DNA of 64,000 nt from Evansella halocellulosilytica (lineage in GTDB: Bacteria; Bacillota; Bacilli; Bacillales; Salisediminibacteriaceae), in NCBI RefSeq assembly GCF_002335745.1, contig NZ_NIST01000001.1, positions 1,646,039-1,710,038 on the forward strand. The letters run 5' to 3'. Below, in pieces: positions 53,052 to 63,618 of this stretch. Under the pieces are notes generated by a model that was not told the DNA's origin, searched no databases, and worked only from the letters and a program-made list of their open reading frames with translations. A program made the position numbers and the translations under genes. The first letter of the stretch is position 1. The number at the start of each line of letters is the position of its first letter.

Positions 53052-54146
53052 ATGAAGCGAATCCCATCTATAACTGCAGCAATACTCGTCATTCTTCTCA
53101 TCATGTCTGGCTGTCAATCTGAAGAGGAAGCAACAAATAATGAGGAAGATGAAACGGGTATTGAAGAAGATGAAAACGATGAAAAAGTAATAGAACAAGA
53201 CGTTGAAGAAGAAGCTGAGCCAGTATATGATCAGACGTATCCATTAACTGGAATAGGTACAAATGAAGATGTTGATTATCGAGCGTTTGGTGTCATGATT
53301 GAAAACTCACAGTCAGCACGACCTCATTCGGGCTTATACCAAGCAGATGTCGTTTACGAAGTTCTGGCAGAAGGCTCAATTACGAGACTGCTTGCAATTT
53401 TTCACAGTCAGCAGCCTGAACGTATTGGTAACGTACGGAGTGCCCGGGATTACTATATTTACTTAAATAATGGTTTGAATGCGATTTATGCATCTGCAGG
53501 GGGAAGTCCTGGAGCATTTGATTTAATTGAACAAAGAGCTGTTGATTTTATTAGTGGACTTGTCTACGATGGAACGTATTTCACACGTTCTTCACATAGA
53601 AACGCTCCGCACAATATGTACACAACATTTGCTAATTTAGTAGAAGCCGCCGAGCAAATTGGTTATGACACAAGTCTCAAACCGCCTGAGCTCCCATTTA
53701 CGGAAGAGCTTGAGTTAACAGAGGGAGCCGATGTAACAGAATTTGAAATCGATTACGGTAGCTCATCGAATAATGTTCAATATAGCTATGACCGAGAAAA
53801 CAAAGTATATGTTCGCTCTGTTGGCGGACAATTAGTCAATGATAGTGAAACGAATGATCCGGTAGCACCAAAAAATGTATTTATTGTTGAAACAGAACAT
53901 CGAGTCATCGACGATCAAGGAAGACGTCATGTTGATATTGAATCAGGCGGAAATGCTTATTTAATTCAAGAGGGTGTACTGCAAGAAGTGGAGTGGCGCA
54001 ATGTGGACGGTGTGCTGCTGCCTTATAAAGACGGTGACAGGTTGTCCTTATTACCTGGACAAACCTTTATAAATCTCGTTCCTACAAATAATGGAGGAAT
54101 TGAGAGTCGAGTATCAATTCCAGCAGATGCTAATGCAGGCTCATAA
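53052..54146 (+). CDS. yerB: DUF3048 lipoprotein YerB
   Basis: 364 residues. Lipoprotein signal with lipobox L-I-M-S-G-C (Cys ~20 is lipidated), then a ~35-residue Glu/Asp-rich linker, then the DUF3048 N- and C-domains (A-F-G-V-M-I-E-N-S-Q-S-A-R-P-H-S-G-L, I-G-N-V-R-S-A-R-D-Y-Y, F-T-R-S-S-H-R-N-A-P-H-N-M-Y). Exposed on the outer face of the membrane. The start is ATG 53052; the 20 codons before it lack a ribosome binding site. Partner functions unknown. Confidence 0.92.
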   Translation: MKRIPSITAAILVILLIMSGCQSEEEATNNEEDETGIEEDENDEKVIEQDVEEEAEPVYDQTYPLTGIGTNEDVDYRAFGVMIENSQSARPHSGLYQADVVYEVLAEGSITRLLAIFHSQQPERIGNVRSARDYYIYLNNGLNAIYASAGGSPGAFDLIEQRAVDFISGLVYDGTYFTRSSHRNAPHNMYTTFANLVEAAEQIGYDTSLKPPELPFTEELELTEGADVTEFEIDYGSSSNNVQYSYDRENKVYVRSVGGQLVNDSETNDPVAPKNVFIVETEHRVIDDQGRRHVDIESGGNAYLIQEGVLQEVEWRNVDGVLLPYKDGDRLSLLPGQTFINLVPTNNGGIESRVSIPADANAGS

Positions 54147-54185
54147 AACATTAAGTAATGAAGTTTAGAAGGGATGGATTCCGTA

Positions 54186-54485
54186 ATGCAAATTGATAAA
54201 CTGCGCGGACAAGAGCTCGATCAACTCTTTGAAGCGATTCTAAGTTTAAAAGACAAAGAAGAATGTTATCAATTTTTTGATGACCTTTGCACGATGAATG
54301 AAATACAATCTCTTGCCCAACGTTTAGAAGTTGCTCGCATGCTGATGGACGGGTACACGTACCAACGTATCGAAAAAGATACCGGTGCAAGTACCGCAAC
54401 GATTTCCAGAGTCAAGCGCTGCATTAACTACGGAAACGATGGCTATCAAATGACACTCGACAGAGTGCACAATGATAAAAAATAA
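54186..54485 (+). CDS. yerC: TrpR-like regulator YerC
   Basis: A 99-residue all-helical DNA-binding protein of the TrpR/YerC-YecD family: M-Q-I-D-K-L-R-G start, F-F-D-D-L-C-T-M-N-E-I-Q-S-L-A-Q-R-L-E-V-A-R-M-L core, and recognition helix G-A-S-T-A-T-I-S-R-V-K-R-C. The ligand is unknown. The start at 54186 matches the family N-terminus; an ATG four codons upstream is possible. It overlaps nothing and ends before a terminator. Confidence 0.93.
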   Translation: MQIDKLRGQELDQLFEAILSLKDKEECYQFFDDLCTMNEIQSLAQRLEVARMLMDGYTYQRIEKDTGASTATISRVKRCINYGNDGYQMTLDRVHNDKK

Positions 54486-54495
54486 ATCAATCCGG

Positions 54496-54523
54496 ACCGC
54501 ACTAACGAACGTGCGGTTTTTTT
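54496..54523 (+). terminator. Terminator after yerC
   Basis: ACCGCAC / GTGCGGT stem, 8-nt loop, seven T. Confidence 0.93.
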
Positions 54524-54556
54524 CTATGTTTTATCTGTAGTCATTACCGGTTGTTT

Positions 54557-54626
54557 CCAGGTTTCTTCCCAGGTTCCTTCTAGTTTCCTTCCAGGTTATT
54601 TCCAGGTGCCTGGCACATGGAAATTA
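54557..54626. repeat. TTTCCAGGTT-type degenerate tandem repeats with GGTGCCTGGCAC
   Basis: Repeated TTCC(C)AGGTT-like units lead into CCAGGTGCCTGGCACATGG, a damaged copy of the palindrome used as a terminator at 34104 and 23351. Confidence 0.6.
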
Positions 54627-54680
54627 ATGGTATATGCTTCCGTAGTAAGTGTTTTGCAAGTTGGGATTTGCTCCTTGGTT

Positions 54681-54812
54681 AATTAGAATCATTCTAGTTA
54701 GCGGATAAAGTGCTGATTTTCGCGGATAAACTGAATTTTTTACAGGATAAAACTTAATTTTTCACGGATAAACAAGGATTTTTACAGGATAAACTCCAAT
54801 TTTCGCGGATAA
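54681..54812 (+). repeat. 132-bp direct repeat, copy 1 (contains GGATAAA tandem array)
   Basis: Differs from 56008-56139 at about three of 132 positions. Internally it holds six irregular ~19-22-bp units, each with GGATAA followed by a T-rich stretch, alternating GCGGATAA and ACAGGATAA. It lies upstream of the NERD gene. Confidence 0.92.
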
Positions 54813-55010
54813 CAGGAAATGCTCACCAAGGTTCCTATGGCAAATCAGTGATGACCGGTACATTTCCTTCATTTTAAAGCTGGACTCACAGATTATTCAA
54901 TTATTTACATGAAAGTGGTTCACATTTTCCGATTTTTTAATTATTATGAGAAAGAACAATCCTCGTAAACTATCATTCCTTCAAAAAACTAAATAAAGGA
55001 AGTGGACGCT

Positions 55011-56024
55011 TTGTTTATTAAACCCCGAACGTACCCTCTTGAAATTCGCAGACTCGAGGGGGTTCGCGCCAGGCTACAGACAAATCATATTCTATATAAT
55101 GAAATTGATGCAGACTTATCAAGAAGAAGAGCAGGTTTTAAAGGAGAATTAGCCTCAGATTATTACTTAGATCCTCTAAAGAAATCGAAGGAACACCTCA
55201 TTTTATGCGACCTCAAACTACCTATTCATGAACATACCTTTCAAATTGACACACTCATTTTAACTAGATCATATATTCTCATTTTTGAAGTGAAAAACAT
55301 TACTGGAGAGTTAACCTTTGATCATACGTATCAACAACTTGTTCAAACTACTGATGGACTGAAAAAAATATACCCTTGTCCAATCGATCAAGTCGAAAAT
55401 ATTGAAAGGAAGATTGTGAAATTCTTTCGTTCAATGAAAGTAGAGCATTCATTTCCAGTAAAAGGGTTCATCGTATTAGCCAATAAACGAGCACAAGTGA
55501 TGAATGATAAAACGGACAAAAAAGTGGTTGACCGAGTTATCCGGTCAAAAAGCATCGAACATAAAATTGAGCTATTAGATCAAACTTGTTCAAAAACATT
55601 AGTGTCTATGAAAGAACTCAAAAAGTTAGCAAATATGATTAAAAGGTCTCACGATCCTTGGTTCAATGATTTTGGACAACAATATCACGACATTCATGAT
55701 GACATTCTCTGCGGTGTTCGTTGTAGTGAATGTGGACATTTGCCGATGACTAGAGTCCATGGATGCTGGCAGTGTTTCAGTTGTCAGCGCAAATCAAAAA
55801 AAGCTCATCGAGAAGCTTTAGTCGATTATGGTCTTTTCAAATCTAACAAAATAACGGTAAAAGCATTTGCCGAGTTTGCTCTCATAGACTCGCATGATGT
55901 AGCTTATAGATTATTAAATGAGTTGAAATTACCATCATATGGGCCAAAAAAATATAGAGTTTATGACTTAACTTCATTTATCATTAAACATGTCGGTAAC
56001 GAATGTCAATTAGAATCATTCTAG
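55011..56024 (+). CDS. NERD-domain (nuclease-related) protein with zinc-ribbon-like tail
   Basis: A 337-residue protein. NERD domain at ~35-150: G-x-x-G-E start motif (F-K-G-E-L-A-S-D-Y-Y-L), Asp in F-Q-I-D-T-L-I-L and E-V-K in I-F-E-V-K-N, the catalytic pattern of restriction-endonuclease-like folds. Later C-S-E-C-G and C-W-Q-C-F-S-C segments look like a zinc ribbon (~245-270), then a helical tail. The start is TTG 55011 with AAAGGAAG eight bases upstream; GTG 55002 is too close. Its final codons (Q-L-E-S-F-stop) come from the downstream 132-bp repeat. It breaks the conserved yerC-pcrB linkage, so it looks inserted. Confidence 0.82.
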   Translation: MFIKPRTYPLEIRRLEGVRARLQTNHILYNEIDADLSRRRAGFKGELASDYYLDPLKKSKEHLILCDLKLPIHEHTFQIDTLILTRSYILIFEVKNITGELTFDHTYQQLVQTTDGLKKIYPCPIDQVENIERKIVKFFRSMKVEHSFPVKGFIVLANKRAQVMNDKTDKKVVDRVIRSKSIEHKIELLDQTCSKTLVSMKELKKLANMIKRSHDPWFNDFGQQYHDIHDDILCGVRCSECGHLPMTRVHGCWQCFSCQRKSKKAHREALVDYGLFKSNKITVKAFAEFALIDSHDVAYRLLNELKLPSYGPKKYRVYDLTSFIIKHVGNECQLESF

Positions 56025-56139
56025 ATAGCGGATAAAGTACTGATTTTCGCGGATAAACTGAATTTTTTACAGGATAAAACTTAATTTTTCACGGATAAAC
56101 AAGGATTTTTACAGGATAAACCCCAATTTTCGCGGATAA
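56008..56139 (+). repeat. 132-bp direct repeat, copy 2
   Basis: See 54681-54812; same orientation; overlaps the last 17 bases of the NERD gene. Confidence 0.92.
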
Positions 56140-56317
56140 GTCATCATACAAGGTCTTCAACTTTGTTATAGCCCCTCTAAAAACCATTCATATTACTTTT
56201 TTATAAAAAACTGATTTAAAAAGCCAATATTCAGTTAAAATTCAATATATATTTTCACAAATTTGTTTAGTCTGAACGAAACTTTGTAGAGAAGCAACCC
56301 AAGAGATATAAACAACT

Positions 56318-56391
56318 ACCATTTGAGAATACCCCCGTTTGAGAATGACCTCTTCACAATAATCGATCACCACTTGAGAATACCCCCTTCC
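56318..56391 (+). repeat. TTTGAGAATACCCCC-type repeats (possible IS end remnant)
   Basis: Two exact TTGAGAATACCCCC copies (56324-, 56372-) and a variant TTTGAGAATGACC between them. Multiple short terminal repeats of this kind recall IS21-family ends; no transposase remains. Nothing else is recognisable in 56140-56524. Confidence 0.35.
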
Positions 56392-56524
56392 ACATAATAA
56401 ACAGTTCATCATGAAAAAAAGCGGGCTTTCCTTAATTTAGAAACTTTTCCCTCACTAATGAGTCCTAACGTGATTTTTGATATACTTATCAGAGTGAAAC
56501 GAGAATGTTGGAGGAACTGAAAAT

Positions 56525-57211
56525 ATGCTTGAATATCAAGACTGGAAACATGCATTTAAGTTAGATCAAAATAAAGAAATTTCAGATGAAGCACTTGAGC
56601 AGATTTGTGAGTCTGGCACAGATGCGGTAATCGTTGGCGGTAGCGACGGTGTAACAGAAGATAATACATTACACTTGCTGATGAGAATTCGTAGATATTC
56701 GGTAGCATGCGCGCTTGAGGTGTCAAACTTGCACTCGATCGTACCAGGCTTCGATTACTACCTGATCCCATCTGTTTTAAATACACGAGAAGTGACATGG
56801 CTGAACGGCTTGCACCATCGAGCACTAAAAGAGTTTGGAGAAATCATGAATTGGGATGAAGTCCTCACAGAAGGATATTGTGTGATGAACCCCGAATCGA
56901 AAGTGGCACAGCTGACAAATGCGAAAACAGACCTCGATACTGAAGATGTCATTGCATATGCGCGAATGACCGATCAGTTATTTAAAATGCCTGTATTTTA
57001 TTTAGAGTACAGCGGTACATATGGCGACCCAGATCTTGTCGAACAAGTTGCGGCTGTTCTAGAGAAAGCCCATCTGTTTTACGGAGGCGGAATAGACAGC
57101 GTGGAAAAAGCAAGTGAAATGGCAAAGCACGCACATACCATTATTGTTGGCGATGCCATTTACGACGATTTCAAAACAGCGTTGAACACTGTAAATGCGG
57201 TGCAGAAGTAA
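56525..57211 (+). CDS. pcrB: Heptaprenylglyceryl phosphate synthase
   Basis: A 228-residue TIM-barrel prenyltransferase joining heptaprenyl-PP to glycerol-1-phosphate. Landmarks: [10 protein letters not shown] near 37-46, E-V-S-N in place of the archaeal pattern, [11 protein letters not shown] and Y-G-G-G-I-D-S near the C-terminus (phosphate binding). GGAGGAAC lies before the ATG. Conserved partner of pcrA and ligA. Confidence 0.95.
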   Translation: MLEYQDWKHAFKLDQNKEISDEALEQICESGTDAVIVGGSDGVTEDNTLHLLMRIRRYSVACALEVSNLHSIVPGFDYYLIPSVLNTREVTWLNGLHHRALKEFGEIMNWDEVLTEGYCVMNPESKVAQLTNAKTDLDTEDVIAYARMTDQLFKMPVFYLEYSGTYGDPDLVEQVAAVLEKAHLFYGGGIDSVEKASEMAKHAHTIIVGDAIYDDFKTALNTVNAVQK

Positions 57212-57275
57212 GTATACAATTGATGGCGAATACGATAAAATATAGGTAGAGAACATATGTTTGGATGGTGGTAAA

Positions 57276-59543
57276 ATGGAACGAATGAAAGAACAGTTAG
57301 TACAAGGGTTAAACCCAGAACAAGCAGAGGCAGTGAAGCACGGTGACGGACCACTCTTAATTATGGCTGGTGCAGGAAGTGGGAAAACACGAGTATTGAC
57401 GCATCGAATGGCTTATTTAATCGCAGAAAAAGGAGTTCCCCACTGGTCAATATTAGCGATTACATTTACGAATAAAGCAGCGCGTGAAATGAAAGAACGA
57501 GTAGCAAAAATCGCTGGCGGACAAGCAGATGAAATGTGGATCTCGACGTTCCACTCGATGTGTGTCCGTATTCTTCGCCGTGACATCGATAGAATCGGGA
57601 TCAACCGTAATTTCACGATATTAGATGGATCAGACCAGCAGACAGTCATTAAACGTCTCATGAAAGAGCTAAACATTGACGTGAAAAAATTTGAGCCGAG
57701 GTCAATCCTAGGCTCGATCAGTTCTGCAAAAAACGAGCTGAAAACGCCGAAAGATCTTGAAAAAACAGCATCTGGACCATATGAACAAACGGTGCTGAAA
57801 GTGTATGAGGCTTATTCGAAAGAGTTAAAGAAAAATCAGGCACTCGATTTTGATGACTTGATTATGACAACGATTAAACTTTTTAATCAAGTTCCAGAAG
57901 TATTGGAATACTATCAAAGAAGATTCCGGTATATTATGGTAGACGAGTATCAAGATACGAACCATGCACAATACATGCTCGTAAAAATGATGGCTGACCG
58001 TCACGAAAATATATGTGTTGTTGGGGATTCAGACCAGTCGATTTATCGTTGGCGCGGAGCAGATATTAAGAACATTTTATCCTTTGAAAAGGATTATCCT
58101 GATGCAACAGTGATTATGCTTGAACAAAACTACCGTTCAACGAAACGAATTTTAAAAGCAGCAAATGAAGTTATTGAAAACAATATGAACCGTAAACCGA
58201 AAAAGCTTTGGACAGACAATGACGATGGTGAGAAAATTGCTTATTATGAAGCAGATAGTGAACATGATGAAGCTCAATTTGTCATTGGGAAAATTAAAGA
58301 GTTAACAGAAATGAATCAAGTATCACCGTCAGATATTGCTATATTGTATCGGACGAATGCCCAATCGCGTGTTATTGAGGAAATGTTTGTGAAATCGAAT
58401 TTGCCGTATACGATTGTTGGGGGAACGAAATTCTATGATCGAAAAGAAATTAAGGATGTCCTAGCCTATTTACGTTTAGTTGCGAATCCGGATGATGATA
58501 TTAGTTTCCGGAGAATTATTAACGTTCCACGCCGCGGAATTGGGAATACGACCGTCGATAAAATTAGTGATTACGCAGGAGCGAATGACTTATCCCTTTA
58601 TCAAGCGATACAAGAAGTAGACCAAATCGGCTTAAGTGCCCGTTTCCATAAGACACTAAGGGAATTTGCCGACCAGCTTAGAAACTGGGTTCAGATGCAA
58701 GATTATTTATCAGTAACGGAGCTTGTTGAAGAGCTTCTTGAGAAAACGGGTTATCGTGACATGCTGAAAAACGATAAAAGTTTAGAGGCTGAAGCACGGT
58801 TAGAAAACATTAATGAGTTTTTATCCGTAACGAAAGAGTTTGAAAAAAACAATGATGACAAGTCGCTCATCGCATTTTTAACAGATTTAGCGTTAGTTGC
58901 AGATATCGATAAAGTAGACGATGAGGACGTGACAGAGCAAGAAAAAGTGCTGCTCATGACTTTGCACTCTGCAAAAGGACTTGAATTCCCGTATGTCTTC
59001 CTAATTGGTCTTGAAGAAGGGGTCTTCCCTCATAGCAGAGCGTTAATGGAAGAAGTAGAAATGGAAGAAGAACGACGCCTCGCTTATGTTGGGATTACAC
59101 GTGCTGAACAGCAGTTATACTTAACGAGAGCAAGAATGCGCACATTATACGGAAGAACGAATATGAATCCTTCCTCTCGCTTTTTAGGAGAAATTCCTGA
59201 AGATTTGTTAGATTCACTAAAAGAGACGAAAAGTGAACCGACACCGCCTTGGATGAAAACGTCACGCTCCAGCAGTTCAGGGTTTGGCTCCGCACCACAA
59301 GGGGGACGACCTGCACCACAAAAACCGGGAGCGGCACGCACGACTCAACGTACAATGACGACAACGACTGGTGGCGATTCATTTGCTTGGGCAGTCGGCG
59401 ACAAAGCTTCCCATAAAAAGTGGGGAGTAGGCACTGTTGTCAGCATGAAAGGAGAGGGTGAAAATGTTGAATTAGACATTGCCTTTCCTCAAGTTGGCGT
59501 GAAGCGATTATTTGCGAAATTTGCACCAATTACGAAAGTGTAA
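57276..59543 (+). CDS. pcrA: ATP-dependent DNA helicase PcrA
   Basis: A 755-residue SF1A 3'-5' helicase of the UvrD/PcrA family. Motif I A-G-A-G-S-G-K-T, motif II V-D-E-Y-Q-D, motif [15 protein letters not shown], motif VI V-G-I-T-R-A are complete. C-terminal disordered linker then a Tudor-like domain binding RNA polymerase (H-K-K-W-G-V-G-T-V). The start is ATG 57276 (GGATGGTGG upstream); a TTG five codons earlier is less likely. Confidence 0.97.
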   Translation: MERMKEQLVQGLNPEQAEAVKHGDGPLLIMAGAGSGKTRVLTHRMAYLIAEKGVPHWSILAITFTNKAAREMKERVAKIAGGQADEMWISTFHSMCVRILRRDIDRIGINRNFTILDGSDQQTVIKRLMKELNIDVKKFEPRSILGSISSAKNELKTPKDLEKTASGPYEQTVLKVYEAYSKELKKNQALDFDDLIMTTIKLFNQVPEVLEYYQRRFRYIMVDEYQDTNHAQYMLVKMMADRHENICVVGDSDQSIYRWRGADIKNILSFEKDYPDATVIMLEQNYRSTKRILKAANEVIENNMNRKPKKLWTDNDDGEKIAYYEADSEHDEAQFVIGKIKELTEMNQVSPSDIAILYRTNAQSRVIEEMFVKSNLPYTIVGGTKFYDRKEIKDVLAYLRLVANPDDDISFRRIINVPRRGIGNTTVDKISDYAGANDLSLYQAIQEVDQIGLSARFHKTLREFADQLRNWVQMQDYLSVTELVEELLEKTGYRDMLKNDKSLEAEARLENINEFLSVTKEFEKNNDDKSLIAFLTDLALVADIDKVDDEDVTEQEKVLLMTLHSAKGLEFPYVFLIGLEEGVFPHSRALMEEVEMEEERRLAYVGITRAEQQLYLTRARMRTLYGRTNMNPSSRFLGEIPEDLLDSLKETKSEPTPPWMKTSRSSSSGFGSAPQGGRPAPQKPGAARTTQRTMTTTTGGDSFAWAVGDKASHKKWGVGTVVSMKGEGENVELDIAFPQVGVKRLFAKFAPITKV

Positions 59544-61562
<2,019 letters not shown>

Positions 61563-61666
61563 TCGGTTACGTTTCAAGTGAAATAAAGATCGAATTAAAA
61601 GGACGGAAAATAGACATTAAGTAGAAGCCTAGAGCGTAGGCAGACGGCGAGGAGTGTGAACTGCGG

Positions 61667-62851
61667 ATGAAGAAAAAAATCAGCTTGTTAATCGTAGCAG
61701 TATTGCTGATTTTATCCGGTTGTATTCCTGCATTGGAGCGGGGAGAGGAAGACGTTATAGTCGTCGAACAAACAGACGAGGAAGAAGAACAGCAATATGT
61801 GATTACACCGACCATTGAATCCCATGAACAATTTTATCGTAATCTCTTGAGTGACGGTACGTATAACCGAAGCGATGCAAGAGGTAATGTTGCAGCTGCG
61901 ATGAATAATCGTATCGACATTAATCAATTTGAATTAGGGTTGTTAGAAATTGCAACTGGACAATATAGCAATGAGGAATATTACTTTCAAGAAGGACAGT
62001 TTTTAACTGGAAATACGATCAATCACTGGCTGCGAAGGTATGATCCTGATGAGGACGATCAAGTAGACGGGTTAAATCCAGCACTCGGTGATGAAGGTGA
62101 TATGGAGGACCGAATGGGAAACCATCCTCTTATTCTTTCACATATTATGGAGCATAACTACTTTTATGGAAGTGAGGAAGATGGAGTAAACTTAGGCGGT
62201 GTCGTCCTAGGAATTTCATTACGCTCTATCTATTATTTTCGCACAGAAGACGATGATGGCGGATACCACTTCCACGAAAGAGCGCTTGAAGACACTGATT
62301 ACGACGCTGAAGCATATGGGAAAGAAGCCGCTCAGAAAATGATTGAACGGTTACGGTCGATGGAAGGACTAGAAAATGTACCGATTACGATTGCTCTTTA
62401 TCAAGAAGAGCGAAGAGGTTCAATTGTACCTGGCTCGTTTATCTCCATGACTCAAGTTGGTGAAGGTGAAACGACGATTGACGGTTGGGAAGCGATTGAC
62501 GAACAGTTTTTCTTTTTCCCGTCAAGAGCAGCAAATGATGCAATTCCGAATCAGGCAAATGCCTTTTCACAATTTAAAACAGATGTTGAAGAGTTTTTTG
62601 ATCAAAGCATAGGAGTTGTCGGTAAAGGGCGTTATAAAAATGAAACGTTAGAAGAAATGACAATAGAGTTAAACCTGCAGTCACCTGGAAAGTCTGAAGT
62701 GATAGCTCTTACACAATTTGTAAGTGGCAGGCTCGCGAATACATTCTCTGAGCAAGTACCGATTTACGTTCATATGGAATCGGTCAATGGACAGGAAAGT
62801 TTGATCGTGCAATATCCTGAGCAGGAGCCGTATGTTCATGTTTATAAGTAA
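61667..62851 (+). CDS. yerH: CamS-family lipoprotein (YerH)
   Basis: 394 residues. Lipoprotein signal with V-L-L-I-L-S-G-C lipobox (Cys19), acidic linker, then the CamS fold (Y-R-N-L-L-S-D-G-T-Y-N-R-S-D-A-R-G, I-L-S-H-I-M-E-H-N-Y). In enterococci and staphylococci the signal peptide of the homologue releases a cAM373-type pheromone. The final gene of the pcrB-pcrA-ligA-yerH group. Confidence 0.92.
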   Translation: MKKKISLLIVAVLLILSGCIPALERGEEDVIVVEQTDEEEEQQYVITPTIESHEQFYRNLLSDGTYNRSDARGNVAAAMNNRIDINQFELGLLEIATGQYSNEEYYFQEGQFLTGNTINHWLRRYDPDEDDQVDGLNPALGDEGDMEDRMGNHPLILSHIMEHNYFYGSEEDGVNLGGVVLGISLRSIYYFRTEDDDGGYHFHERALEDTDYDAEAYGKEAAQKMIERLRSMEGLENVPITIALYQEERRGSIVPGSFISMTQVGEGETTIDGWEAIDEQFFFFPSRAANDAIPNQANAFSQFKTDVEEFFDQSIGVVGKGRYKNETLEEMTIELNLQSPGKSEVIALTQFVSGRLANTFSEQVPIYVHMESVNGQESLIVQYPEQEPYVHVYK

Positions 62852-62862
62852 ATGAATAACCG

Positions 62863-62906
62863 TAAAGAGTGCCATGAAGCTAACGACTTCTGAGGCGCTC
62901 TTTTTC
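62863..62906 (+). terminator. Terminator after yerH
   Basis: AAAGAGTGCC / GGCGCTCTTT stem with inner GAAG/CTTC, then TTTTTC. Confidence 0.88.
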
Positions 62907-63511
62907 GTTTTACTAAAGGATCGAGGGGGCGAACGTCTTTCTTTAGCTATTTACTTCCGTCTACTGAAAAAACACTATGTAATGTTAGATGTATTTCCTT
63001 CTATTAGTTTCACTCTCTAAAATACATAGAGACGATATTACTCTTTAGATTTTAATCATGAAAAAGGTCCTGATCGAATAGTTTAGAATAGTAAAAAAGC
63101 TAGGAATGTGAAGGGGAATTTATATGCTCAGACAGTGCAATCGACATTTTTTTATAATAAAAAAGTCATTTAATGGATAATTTATACTAGAATGACGAAT
63201 TTATTTTCATTTTTTTTAATGAATATATATGTCTATATAATAAAGAAAACGCTTTATTTAATGACAGTGTTGCATAAAAATACATATGTAAGCGAATAAA
63301 ATAATATTTGCAATGTTCTGATTATCTATGTGTGTTATAGTACTCATTATGACTGTCATTCTGAATTGTGAATGAAGATAGAAAATTCTTGAAATTGTAT
63401 AGAGGTGTATATGCTGTTTATGTAGAATATAGTAGAAAATCGACGCGATTTTAAGTTAAAAGCATTTATATGAAGTTAATCATTGTATTTATTAATTGAG
63501 GAGGTGAGAGG
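62907..63511. other. Long AT-rich upstream region of the putP unit
   Basis: About 600 bases without a gene. At 63246-63256 a cre-like core GAAAACGCTTT occurs (three mismatches to consensus at the edges). A confident promoter was not found. The length suggests regulatory content. Confidence 0.4.
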
Positions 63512-63616
63512 GTGGAACATTCACTTACAGCAGCTACTTGGTTTTGGTTATTTGTCCCGATGCCATTATTAGTCATACTATCAATTATTACTTATTTTAC
63601 TGAGAGGAGATCATAA
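63512..63616 (+). CDS. 34-residue single-TM peptide upstream of putP
   Basis: A GTG-start ORF with a strong GAGGAGGTGAG ribosome binding site. Product: short polar N-terminus (VEHSLTAATW), one TM helix (~10-29, W-F-W-L-F-V-P-M-P-L-L-V-I-L-S), then T-E-R-R-S. It ends 2 bases before putP and carries putP's ribosome binding site inside its end. Short TM subunits of this type accompany some sodium/solute symporters. Too short for similarity searches to be decisive. Confidence 0.65.
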   Translation: MEHSLTAATWFWLFVPMPLLVILSIITYFTERRS

Positions 63617-63618
63617 CT

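Noticed and set aside
54697-54812. Possible CRISPR array
   Set aside because: Unit spacing (19-22 bases) is too short and irregular, 'spacers' are T-rich and similar to each other, both copies are the same, and no cas genes are present.
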